From assembly GCF_036226685.1 (NCBI RefSeq), contig NZ_CP109009.1:7653501-7717500 (forward strand): a stretch of 64,000 nucleotides of DNA, read 5' to 3'. The position numbers were made by a program, and so were the translations under genes. The stretch comes from Streptomyces sp. NBC_00690. GTDB taxonomy: Bacteria > Actinomycetota > Actinomycetes > Streptomycetales > Streptomycetaceae. Shown here piece by piece: positions 55,460-64,000 of this stretch (position 1 is its first letter; the number at the start of each line of letters is the position of its first letter). The notes beneath the pieces were generated by a model. That model searched no databases. It was not told the origin of the DNA and worked only from the letters and a program-made list of their open reading frames with translations.

Positions 55460-56980
55460 GACTGCGGGTCAGGGTCGTAGTAGGCCGGTAGCAGAGGAAC
55501 GTCGCCTCGCCACCCGGGAGCTTGTGATGACCCGTCGTGTTCCGTGTCCGCCCGCTCCGGGCCCGCTGGAAGCCTACGCCGCACGCTTCGATGACCTCTT
55601 CTCCACCCTGGCACAGCGCCGCGGGTTCCGGGAGTACCTTGCGGGACTGCTGCTGCCGCGGGACCGCAACAAGACCCTGACCTGTCTGGCCGGCACCGAG
55701 CCGGTGGCCGGAGCCCAGCACGCTGCGGTGCAGCGGCTGCAGTTCTTTCTGTCCGAGTCGACGTGGGACCACGAGCAGGTCAACGCCCGCCGGGTGGAAC
55801 TGCTGCTGGCCGATCCCGCGACCGCGCCGCACGCGGGCGGGGTGCTGGTGATCGACGACGCGGGAGACCGCAAGGACGGGAAGGCGACCGCGCACATCGG
55901 CCGGCAGTGGCTGGGGCGGCTGGGCAAGACCGACAACGGCATCGTCACCGTGACTACCTGCTGGGCCGACGAGAACCTCTACTACCCGCTCCACGCGGTG
56001 CCCTACAGCCCCGCTCACCACTTCCCGACAGGCAAGAAGGACCCGGGTTTCCGCACGAAGTTGCAGATCGCCGTCGAACTCGCCCGCGCCGCCAAGGCGG
56101 CCGGAACGGCCTTCCGCGCGGTGGCCGCCGACTGCGCCTACGGTGACCAGGACGGCTTCCGCCGAGAGCTCTCCGCGGCGGGCCTGCCGTTCGTCATGGC
56201 CCTCAAGCCGAGCCACGGCAGCTGGGCCTACGGCAAGGACGCCTACACCCCTCTCCAGGCCGCCCGGGCTCTGACCTGGGCAGACCCTGAGCATCCCGGA
56301 GACTGGAACCATGTCGAGCGGACCTTCCGCGACGGGCGCACCGAGACCTGGTGGGCGGCTGACGCCACCCTCGGCTTCTGGGGCCCCGATGGAAACGTCC
56401 GCCTGGTCGTGGCCACCACCGATCCGGCTACGCTGCCCTCGCAGTCCACCTGGTACCTGGCCACCGACCTGCCCCGCCCTGGCGGCCCAGGCGAGGCCGA
56501 CAGTCCCGAACCCGCCGCTGACCTGCACGAAGTCGTCCGTATCTACGGCATTCGACACTGGATCGAGCAGAGCTACAAGCAGATCAAGGACGAGCTCGGA
56601 TGGGCCGACTTCCAGGTCCGCTCCGACACCGCCATCCGCCGCCACCAGACCCTGGTCGCCTGCGCGTTCTCCTTCTGCTGGGACATCTGGTTCGCCCGAC
56701 TGCCAGACCGGGAGCCCGCCGTCGTCCCAGCAGTCCCACCGGCCTCCACCCCAGCGGGACCCACTGAGAGGGGGAACGAACAGACCCCACCAGCCCCAAC
56801 CGGCCAGCTGGCCGCAGGCGATCCGCGCCGTCCGGGCCTGGCTCGACCCCTGGACCACCCTCCAACGCTGCTGGCGAGCCTGGACCAACGAGCCGCCACC
56901 ACCCGAACTCCAAGCGCTGATCAACGCCGTCGGCGCAGGCCACCCGCTTGATCTCTACTGCCCGGTTTAACAAACCACCG
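55448..56980 (+). mobile_element. IS701-family insertion sequence
   Basis: The ends are GGTGGTTTGTT-type inverted repeats (55448-55459 and 56969-56980, one mismatch at the outermost base). They are bordered on both sides by CTAG (55444-55447 and 56981-56984), the 4-bp YTAR-type target duplication typical of the IS701 family. The element is about 1.53 kb with a single transposase gene. Intact ends and target duplication suggest recent insertion, next to the integrase terminator. Confidence 0.85.
55527..56951 (+). CDS. IS701-family DDE transposase, C-terminus frame-disrupted
   Basis: 474 residues from ATG 55527 (GGGAG upstream; GTG 55524 adjacent). The DDE triad is visible: VIDDAGDRKDGK, VAADCAYGDQDGF and GIRHWIEQSYKQIKDELG. 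The natural family tail (WPQAIRAVRAWLDPW through HPLDLYCPV) lies in the next frame and ends at 56970. A one-base gain, for example in the G5 run near 56770, would explain the altered last 60 or so residues. The catalytic core is intact, so activity cannot be excluded. It is the only gene of the IS. Confidence 0.9.
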   Translation: MTRRVPCPPAPGPLEAYAARFDDLFSTLAQRRGFREYLAGLLLPRDRNKTLTCLAGTEPVAGAQHAAVQRLQFFLSESTWDHEQVNARRVELLLADPATAPHAGGVLVIDDAGDRKDGKATAHIGRQWLGRLGKTDNGIVTVTTCWADENLYYPLHAVPYSPAHHFPTGKKDPGFRTKLQIAVELARAAKAAGTAFRAVAADCAYGDQDGFRRELSAAGLPFVMALKPSHGSWAYGKDAYTPLQAARALTWADPEHPGDWNHVERTFRDGRTETWWAADATLGFWGPDGNVRLVVATTDPATLPSQSTWYLATDLPRPGGPGEADSPEPAADLHEVVRIYGIRHWIEQSYKQIKDELGWADFQVRSDTAIRRHQTLVACAFSFCWDIWFARLPDREPAVVPAVPPASTPAGPTERGNEQTPPAPTGQLAAGDPRRPGLARPLDHPPTLLASLDQRAATTRTPSADQRRRRRPPA

Positions 56981-56984
56981 CTAG
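56969..56984 (-). repeat. Right end of IS701-type element: 12-bp inverted repeat plus CTAG target copy
   Basis: AACAAACCACCG then CTAG; reverse complement of the left end except for one base. The restored transposase frame ends at TAA 56968-56970, so its stop overlaps this repeat. Confidence 0.8.
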
Positions 56985-57020
56985 CTGTCGGTTGGGGGAG
57001 TGATCATGTTGGGGAGGGTC

Positions 57021-57270
57021 TCAAGCGACGGTCCGGATGAGCTTCTTGTTGACGAATTCCTCGATTCCAGGTCGGCCGAGTTCGCGCCCGAACCCGGAGC
57101 GCTTCACATCGCCGAAGGGTAGTTAAGCGTCCTCGACACCGACCGCGTTGACGATGACCACGCCGGCTTCGATCCGCGCGGCGACACGCTCGGCTTGCGT
57201 GGGGTCAGTGGTGAAGAGTTTTGAGTCGAGACCGTAGGGGGTGTCGTTGGCGATTCGTACGGCGTCCTCC
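57021..57270 (-). pseudogene. Aldehyde dehydrogenase C-terminal fragment with internal stop
   Basis: On the minus strand the sequence reads EDAVRIANDTPYGLDSKLF, AARIEAGVVIVNAVG, then an in-frame TAA (57123-57125), then [16 protein letters not shown] and [11 protein letters not shown] to a stop at 57021. This is the C-terminus of a succinate-semialdehyde-type NAD(P)-dependent aldehyde dehydrogenase. The N-terminal 80 percent, including the catalytic Cys, is absent. Dead remnant just beyond the IS. Confidence 0.85.
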
Positions 57271-57512
57271 TGCTGACATCTGAGCGACTCGACTCGTTCG
57301 CAGCCAACGCGGAACTCTCAGGGGCTCACAGGATCCACCGACGCAGCAGCGTTTGCACACGGGGATCATCTCGGTGGGGGAGAGAGGGCGCTTCTGCGGT
57401 AGGGCGTTCTACCGCTGGTACTGAACGAGCTATCCCGCGCGGCGGGAATCTAGCGGACGATGCTGGGTTTTCGCTGACCTGCACTTCCCTAGACCTGATC
57501 TGACCTGCACTG
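57271..57512. other. Gap without recognised gene
   Basis: Short stretch between the aldehyde dehydrogenase and pirin remnants. No family, repeat or signal recognised. Confidence 0.4.
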
Positions 57513-57695
57513 ATGAAGGGTAGATGCGGTATGTGGTGGAACTTTGTCGGACGTACACAGTCGGAGATCGAGACCGCCCGCAAGGACTGGATGGAGGGCT
57601 CCCGCTTCGGCGAGGTGAAGGGTTACGACGGGGGTCCGCTACCCGCTCCGGAACTGCCCCCACTGCCCCTGAAGGCCCGGGGAAGGGTGCGCTGA
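57513..57695 (+). pseudogene. Pirin-family C-terminal fragment
   Basis: 60 codons. From 57531 they read MWWNFVGRTQSEIETARKDW, then SRFGEVKGYDGGPLPAPELP, which fits the extreme C-terminus of pirin-like cupin proteins. Both cupin domains upstream are missing. It could be translated as a tiny protein but is best read as a remnant. Confidence 0.6.
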
Positions 57696-58706
57696 CCTGC
57701 GGTGATCCTGCTCTTCTGATGCCGCTGGCTGATGTAGCCGGCGGCATCATTCTTGTGCGCGGAGCGCCTGGCCCAGTGGTGCCTGGCTGGCTCTGAGCGG
57801 GGGTCCCCGGGCTGGCTCGGATTCCCGTCTGTGGGCGGCTGTGGGCACCTCTGGGCGGACTCTTGCTGACCTAATGCTGACTTTGCTGACGATTCGTCAG
57901 TCGAAATATCGGCGCGCACGTGCTGGTCCAGGAGTTGACTAGGCGTTTGCAGATGCGATGGCAGACGGATGTTGCTGACCTCGTGATGGGATGGGTGCTC
58001 TGAGGTGGAGTTGGGGTACAAGGGTCGGGGGCGTTTCTTGTCGAGATCCCACAATGATCCCCAACTTGCTGTACGAGCAGTGCTGCTCCTCTCCGGCGCA
58101 CGCCGTTCGGGTTGTGGAGACTCTTCCTGGGTGCCGGTCGAGAGCCGAGGAGCGGACCTTGACTGTGGGGGAGAAGGGCGCGAGGCGGCCTGCCGTAGCT
58201 TGCGGCGTCCCGAGACATTGAGCCCGTTTCGCTGGCGCGGTATTCGTGGGGCCGCGCCTCTGTGAGGAGACTCCTCGCGTGCGACTCGGCTGTTCGAACC
58301 GAACCTGATCCCGGAATCACTGATTGGCCCCTCGCCCTCGATCAGCGAAGGTCGGGTCTCCTCGGCGTGTTGCCAACCCTGTACTTCGGAATGTGTGGTT
58401 GGGCGCTCTACAAGGCAGTTCGAGACGGCCGCGCACTCCACATGGTGCGTCATCGGAAATCGCCATCCGGAAGGGGAGCTGGCATACCTGCAGGTCAGGC
58501 GCTTTTGGTGCGCCTAGCGGGCTCTGCGGGCGCCGAGAGCGTCAAACGAGCGTCACGCCGCAGCCCCGCCCCCGACTGCGGGACGGGTTAACGAGCGCCA
58601 GCGTTGGAAGGCACTGCCGACGGTCCCTGGGGGAGAGCCTGCACCAGAGGTTTGAACGCGGCACCAACCGATATTCGCCTCTGGCTCTCTGCAGGCTCTC
58701 TTCCGT
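57696..58706. other. 1-kb region without recognised gene
   Basis: Several short frames exist, but none shows family motifs or the codon bias of neighbouring genes. It separates the fragment region from the defence genes. No RNA gene or repeat was recognised. Confidence 0.45.
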
Positions 58707-60193
58707 TTACACCGCGAGGCTGTGGACTCGTGCCCTGGTGAGTGCGACGTAGAGCGAGCGGTGGGCCTCGTCGGCGGGGTCGAGACCCTTCCGGAGGACA
58801 GCCGCGTCGGACTCTTCCAGTCTCATCCCGACCCTGTCCCACTCCCTGCCCTTGGCCTGGTGGCATGTCAGGCCGGGCACGAGTCGCTCGTGCGCGTTCT
58901 GCAGCCGCATGCGCAGGTTGCCGAGAGCCTTGCGCGGTGTCCGCCTCTGGCTCTCTGACGGCTCGATGTGCGTCTTGGTGAGCACGCTGTCCGCCAAGGC
59001 GGTCCAGATGTCGCCGAGGTCGTCCTGGCTCGCCAGGCCCTGGAGAGCAGACTGTAGGTCTGGACGCAGCTCCTCGAATGTTTCGGCTTCTTCGATGCCC
59101 AGGGTAGTCCGGGCGTCGGCAAGGAAAGCGGCGGGCAGGCCGAAGGAGCTCTGGGTGAGTTCGTTAAGGAGCAAGGTGCACACGGCTTCCTGGAACGGTC
59201 CTGACGGCTGCTTGACTGCCAGCGGGAGGACATGGGCGTCTCCGTTCCACAGCGTCTTCCACCGCCGAGCGAGGACGACATCGACGTCTCGCGCCGCCCC
59301 CGTGGGAAGGAGCACTCGCTCTCCACGGCGCAGTAGACGTGCCAGTGACGCCTGGTCACTGCTGTCCCGCCATCTGAACGATGTCCGAAGTTCGCCGCGT
59401 TCGAATCCCAGCGCCTCGATGAGCCGGCGCACGCTCTCCGGGCGGGCGCCACGAAAGGCGTAGAGGGCCTGCCAAGGGTCTCCCACCAGAGTGACTGCGA
59501 GTCCCGCTTCCGCCGCGATGCGGATGATCTCCACGTCTAGGTCGTTCGCGTCGTAGACCTCGTCGACGAGCAGGGACCTGATTGTCCTGGCGAAGTAGGT
59601 CGACACCTGGGCGCGGATACCGTCGATGCCGAGGGCCCCGTGCACGACCTCACGTACATTCTCGTGTGTGCACCATCCTCTGTTGACTGCAGCGGCGAAG
59701 TCCGCTGGCCTTATGTGGTTGTCTGGCTTTGCCTCTGGCAGGTAGGTGGTGCTGACCTGGGTGCCCGCCAGGCGGAGGGCGGGCTTCGCGGTAGTGCGGA
59801 TGGTGGGGAAGCGGTCCGCCACGTGTCCAGCACCTCAAGTTCCTCGTGGCCGCCTGGCCACTGGAGGAAACCAGACCTCAGGAGGTGGGTGAGTAGGTCG
59901 TTCAGGATGGTGTCGAGTGTGACGATGCGATGGGGCCATGCCAGGGCCGGAGGACCCCACTGCCGAACCACCCGGCTACGTATCTCCTCGGTGGCCGAGC
60001 GAGTGAAGCTGACCGCCACGACTGCCCGGTGATCGGTAGTGCGCGCGAAGCGGTGCAGGCCGAAGCGCTGGTGCGAGACAGTCGTCTTCCCGGAGCCGGG
60101 AAACGCCTCTACGTATACAAGGCGGTCAGGGCTTGCGGCGGTGAGGAGTTGTTCCGGTGTGAGAGCGCGCGTGCCAGGCCAGCGACTACTCAT
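58707..60193 (-). pseudogene. gajB: UvrD/Rep-like helicase, Gabija GajB-like, one frame break
   Basis: About 495 residues if restored, close to known GajB (about 494). ATG 60193 overlaps the end of gajA by 8 bp. The N-terminal part has Walker A (EAFPGSGKTTVSHQRF) and VVAVSFTRSATEEI. After EELEVLDT (near 59825) the frame changes by one base to VADRFPTIRTTAKPAL and continues to 58707. Superfamily 1 motifs follow: LLVDEVYDAND, LVGDPWQALYAFRGARP, TCHQAKGREWDRV and YVALTRARVHS. In Gabija, GajB works with the GajA nuclease in anti-phage defence. The break could be a sequencing error or real inactivation. Confidence 0.8.
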
Positions 60194-62374
60194 CGGCAAC
60201 CGTCATCCGACGTGCGGTTGTCGGCCAGCCTCCGGGCCGCCAGTATCGGAGTTCCTCCCATGGCGGTGCATCTGGATCCGGCGCGTCAGAGTCTGGCGGT
60301 TCTGGGATCGGTTCGTCCCCGGTTGTTTCCGCCCACTCCCGCTCTTCCTTCTGCCAATCGTCCGACCAGTGAAGTTCCTCCGCGTCATCGGCCTGTTGCT
60401 CGTCCGTGTTCCGTTCGCCGTCCAGCACGAGCCAGTCCGGCTCAACAATGGACTCTTGGGGGGCGGTCTCATCAGCCGGGTCGGGCGGGTACACGAACTC
60501 GAACAGTCGCCGGATGTGGTCGGGCACGGTCGGAAGGCTCGACGCCTGCTCGGGACCTGCGTCGTTGGCCTCTGCAAGGAGACTGGCGAAGGCAAGCGCG
60601 AAGTCGCCCTTCTTGCTGGAACCCCGCCCTGCCGGGACGGCTGGCTTCCCGTCCTTGCCCTTCCGCGCACTGCGGAACAGTTCGTACACCGTCAGGGCCG
60701 TCACGAGCGGCTCGTCCAGATCAGCCTCGCGCAGGGCTGCTGCGATCAAGTGCTCGTTACCCTCGGTGATCGATGGTTCCAAGGTCGGATGGCTGACGAA
60801 GGCATCGACGACCGAGGGGTCATGGTCAGGAAGCCAAGTCGGCTTCTTGTGTTCCTTGCTCTCGAACGGTAGATCGCTGTCGACGAGGATCGCCAGTTTG
60901 GTGCACAGTTCCTTGCCCCGAGTTGCCAAGAGATGCACCGGCCACTGCCCGACCTTCCATCCCATGGGCACAATGCTGAGTGCATCGACGAATGCCTGCT
61001 TACGCGCGTCCTCGCCGGCCCAGGCCCTGCCGAACTCCCTCAGGACGGCGGCGTCTGTGACCCCCTCAACCAGGACGAGGCGGTCGGCGAAGAGGGCGGC
61101 GGACCGACTCGCGTCCAGATGGAGCCGTGTCTTTCGCAGTGTGATGTCGCGGTGCTTCGTCGGCACGACGTCGGCGACGGTGCGGCACACTCTCCCCTGC
61201 GCCGTCTGGCGCACGACGACGAGTTCCTCAGGGGCGCAGGAGGTGATGACGTCAGTCGCGTGGCGGGAGAGGATGACCTGCAGCTCCGGCCGCTTCTTGA
61301 CGGTTCTGCGCAAGTACCGAACGAGAGCATGCTGCAACTGCGGGTGGAGGTGCGCCTCAGGCTCCTCGATGACGACCGTCGCATGGAAGGGCTTCGTACC
61401 GAAGAAGGAGTCCTCCTCCGACTCGGCATCAGCCTGTGCCTGTTGAAGGTTCCGGGTAGCTTGCTGAATCTGCTCCATCTCCGTGGGGGGGGCGGCCGGT
61501 CGGGAGCACCCTGGTGAGACCAGACAGCGTCCTGGGGAAGCTCGGTAGAGTCCGGTATCGCCGCCATGATCACGGCGATATGCAGCAGGTTGACGTACCC
61601 CAGCCCGGACACTTCAAGAGGCCGAGCGAACCTGCGCCCCTCCATGACAGCGAGCATGACTTCCAGCACGCGAGCCAAGTAGGTATCGTCGATGACCTGC
61701 CCACGTATGTATGACCACTGGCGACTCACCCCAGCCGACAGGTCCGTGAGGTAGCCGCCGATCCTCGTCTCAACGGCGTCGATGATGCTCTCCTTGGCGA
61801 GCTCCTCGAGCAGCTGGGAGGCCCGTGCCCGCAGCCCCACGAGGTTCCGGGTGCCGTTCAGGCGCTGCTGCTCAGCACGGAGCAGCTCAACCAGAATCCG
61901 CGCCTCGCGACGGGCCAGTTCGTCCAGAGGATGACGCCAGGCCGGCAGGTAGATCAGCTTGTACGGCTCCAGATCCAAAGACCTGCCGTACGCCGTGTCA
62001 ATCTTCGGTGTGACGCTGCCGAGCCTGCGACTCAGCGTGGCACCCCAGCTCTGAGCGACATCCCCAAGACGCTGGTGGTTGACCTCGTGCAACTGGCGTC
62101 CGAGACGACCTTCCCCGGTGAGGCTATCGCTCAGCCGGTACTCCACCTTGATGGTCCGGGTGGACCTCTCGGGTGCGAGCGTGGCGGAACCGTACCTAGG
62201 CAGGGCCGGGAAACGAGAGCCGGGATGAGAAAGGTAGAGCGCATCCGTGAGCGTCGTCTTTCCGACGCCGTTGGCTCCGATCAGCACGCTGAAACGGCCA
62301 GGCAAATGGCAGACCATCTCGCCGTCTGCGCTCGCCCGAAACCCGCTCACTGCGATACGACTCAGGTGCACCAT
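60186..62374 (-). pseudogene. gajA: OLD-family ATPase/TOPRIM nuclease, Gabija GajA-like, frame break at a G8 tract
   Basis: From ATG 62374 (MVHLSRIAVSGFRA) the ATPase half shows Walker A (LIGANGVGKTTLTDAL) and runs to [14 protein letters not shown]. There the run of eight G (61485-61492, + strand) breaks the frame. With nine, it continues [30 protein letters not shown], and the TOPRIM motifs [13 protein letters not shown] and [10 protein letters not shown], to 60186. The restored length is about 729 residues, longer than typical GajA (about 580), with an acidic, Pro-rich C-terminal tail. GajA-type proteins are nucleotide-sensing DNA-nicking nucleases. The helicase gene overlaps its 3' end. 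Confidence 0.8.
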
Positions 62375-62446
62375 GCCCCCCATGGACAAGAAGTACGTGA
62401 GTAGTCATCATCACCCCCAGCACTGACAACGCTCGTTCTCTTGTGA

Positions 62447-62824
62447 TCACTGTGGTCTGACTGTGCCTGGGTTCCACCGAACGCAGGATGGCTCCGTGTC
62501 CCCTTCAAGATGATCTTCCTGGCGGACCCATCCAAGGTCACTCGGCGCAGGGCTATCCAGTCCGTCCTCGGCGGCGGGTCGGTCGCGCACGACTGCGGCG
62601 AGCTTCTCCCCCTGGGCGTCGAAGGCGCCGAGGGCCGTTTCCTCCTTGGAGCGGGATTGGCGTAGGAAAGTGCTGCGCGACACTCCGGCGGCGGAGGCCA
62701 GGTCGTCGAGGGTGACCTTGTCGAATCCGCTGCGGCACGGGTCGAAGGCGACCTCTGCCAGCCCACCGCACATGGCGCTTTGTGCGCGGTGAGCTGCAGA
62801 CGAAGACCTGATGATCACCGTCAT
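62447..62824 (-). pseudogene. TetR-type regulator, truncated after the DNA-binding domain
   Basis: The first 70 or so residues contain a TetR helix-turn-helix (FDKVTLDDLASAAGVSRSTF), then EETALGAFDAQGEKLAAVV. After GLDS the TetR-like continuation (ALRRVTLDGSARKI) is in another frame and soon ends; no ligand-binding domain follows. It lies between gajA and the pPIWI_RE-like gene. It may be a relic, or a short DNA-binding protein. Confidence 0.6.
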
Positions 62825-62882
62825 CGGCAGACAGGAGGCGGGTCAGCTCCTCCTGGCATCACTACCGGCCCGTCGCGCGAGG

Positions 62883-64000
62883 CTACTCGTCAGATGCTTC
62901 GTCTCCCTGTTCCTCGGGCGGTGCCGACCGTCGGTACTGGGGGTGGTCGAGGTCCATTTGCTTCGCTGCGTGCAGTGGGACGGGGTAGCGGGAGCGGTCG
63001 GCCCAGGCAATGGTCTGGTGACACAGGCGCGCGGTTGCCCGTGCGAGCGTCGTCCGGTCAACTCCATTGGCGACGCCGACTGGGTAGATTTCGGTCGCCG
63101 TGACGGCCCACCACGGGGACTTGAGCTCGTTCGTCTCCCGTTCCCCCTCCTCGCCGCCCTTGCCTGGATCGGCGTCCCAGCGAGTGATGGCCTTGCCCAG
63201 GTCCCCGCCCTTGGCCTGGTAGTTGCGCGGGATGTTGAAGAGGATCCAGAAGGGGTTGCCGAAATCCACTGCGGCGCGGTGCAGCTTGGCCGATGCGAAC
63301 AGGATGGACTCCTTCTCGGTGTCCGGGTCGCTCTCGCGGGGGACGGGAACGTACTGGGGTACCTCGTCCGAGTCGACGTTCATCCGGATGACGGCGGCCG
63401 GCCTCCTGCGCGGGGCGTTCTTGCCTTTGCCGTACCCAGGCAGCCAGGTGCGTGGATCGGTGATGTCCTCTTCCTGGTAGCTCTGGTTCTCGTTGTGCAG
63501 GCCCGTCCACATCCGACGGCAGGCGTGCCCGTCAACCATGACGACATAGCCCATACCGGGTTCCAGTTCGTCGCTGACCAGGCTGGCGAGGGCTTCTTCG
63601 ACATGGGCTGCTGCCTCTGCCCAGCGCTCCTTGTCCGTCTCGCCCTTGCCGTCGACATGGAGTGCGTAGTCACTGGCGTGGAAGGCGGTGATCGCCTCCC
63701 GGTACGGCACCCAGGCCCCGATGAGGGGGGTCCATGCTTTCATCGTCCAGGCATTGCCCTCCTCTTCCGGGGGGAATAGAGCGGTGGCGATGATGATGCG
63801 CTTGGTGTGTTTGCCGTCGGCGGTTTTGGTTTGCCGGCGGGCGTGGATGCCGCAGTAAACGAGCTCTCCGGCCTCTTGCCCTTTCTTGTCTTTCGCGAGG
63901 GCTCGCGCGAGGCGCTGGTCGATGATGCCGAGTGAGCGGTACAGGTCAAGAAGCGCCATGTAGGCGGCGTGATCTTTGCCCGGCTTCGGGGGATTGATCT
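62883..64000 (-). CDS. pPIWI_RE-like (prokaryotic PIWI, RNase H-fold) protein, C-terminal part
   Basis: The minus-strand frame is open to the window edge (INPPKPGKDHAAY precedes the internal Met at 63959), so the N-terminus lies outside; 372 residues are visible. Features recalled from the pPIWI_RE family: a Leu-rich start of the RNase H region (LLDLYRSLGIIDQRL), GYVVMVDGHACRRMWTGLHN, SPWWAVTATEIYPVG, and the C-terminal SRYPVPLHAAKQMDLDHPQY. These PIWI-like proteins are predicted to act against invading nucleic acids, usually with partner genes, which would lie outside this window. Adjacency to Gabija supports a defence role. I identified the family by motif memory, not by a search. Confidence 0.7.
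   Translation of the reverse strand, partial: INPPKPGKDHAAYMALLDLYRSLGIIDQRLARALAKDKKGQEAGELVYCGIHARRQTKTADGKHTKRIIIATALFPPEEEGNAWTMKAWTPLIGAWVPYREAITAFHASDYALHVDGKGETDKERWAEAAAHVEEALASLVSDELEPGMGYVVMVDGHACRRMWTGLHNENQSYQEEDITDPRTWLPGYGKGKNAPRRRPAAVIRMNVDSDEVPQYVPVPRESDPDTEKESILFASAKLHRAAVDFGNPFWILFNIPRNYQAKGGDLGKAITRWDADPGKGGEEGERETNELKSPWWAVTATEIYPVGVANGVDRTTLARATARLCHQTIAWADRSRYPVPLHAAKQMDLDHPQYRRSAPPEEQGDEASDE

Noticed and set aside
62811..63779. 322-codon + strand open frame opposite the pPIWI_RE-like gene
   Set aside because: The minus-strand product has clear family motifs and runs off the window; the + strand translation has none.
1..64000. CRISPR array, rRNA or riboswitch
   Set aside because: No regularly spaced short repeats, rRNA-like conserved blocks or recognisable riboswitch cores were seen.

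Overview
The window looks like chromosomal DNA of a Streptomyces-type actinomycete. G+C is very high, codons end mostly in G or C, TTA codons are rare, and it carries a modular type I polyketide synthase (PKS), a SARP/AfsR-type regulator and actinomycete-style mobile elements.

Region 1 (1-42557) is the 3' part of a large modular PKS cluster. Four collinear + strand genes hold six extension modules, the first gene cut by the window edge. Reading acyltransferase (AT) motifs and reductive domains gives: malonyl/DH-KR; methylmalonyl/DH-KR; methylmalonyl/DH-ER-KR; methylmalonyl/KR; methylmalonyl/DH-KR; FAGHS-type AT/DH-KR-TE. This is the order needed for C1-C12 of a bafilomycin/hygrolidin-type 16-membered plecomacrolide, whose last extender is methoxymalonyl-ACP. 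The methoxymalonyl-ACP genes follow: a 3-hydroxyacyl dehydrogenase, a free ACP, an acyl-CoA dehydrogenase, FkbH, and an O-methyltransferase on the other strand. A SARP/AfsR-type regulator, a type II thioesterase and a small LuxR-type regulator complete the block. TTA codons in two PKS genes and in the regulator suggest bldA control.

Region 2 (42811-51480) is a set of acyl-handling genes with no PKS or NRPS module of its own: an AT-like protein, a PaaK-like AMP ligase, a two-domain thioesterase-like protein, a luciferase-like monooxygenase, a SAM methyltransferase, and on the opposite strand a thioesterase, a KAS III-like enzyme and a YczE-like membrane protein. Several are interrupted by single-base frame changes, mostly in homopolymers. 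I could not match the set to a known pathway.

Region 3 (about 51500-58700) is a graveyard of gene fragments (radical SAM, IS630 transposase, aldehyde dehydrogenase, pirin and others). It surrounds an excisionase/tyrosine integrase pair and an IS701-type insertion sequence with 12-bp ends and a CTAG target duplication.

Region 4 (58707-64000) looks like a defence island on the minus strand: a Gabija-like pair (OLD/TOPRIM nuclease GajA and UvrD-like helicase GajB, both frame-disrupted in this sequence), a truncated TetR regulator, and the C-terminal part of a pPIWI_RE-like protein that runs off the window.
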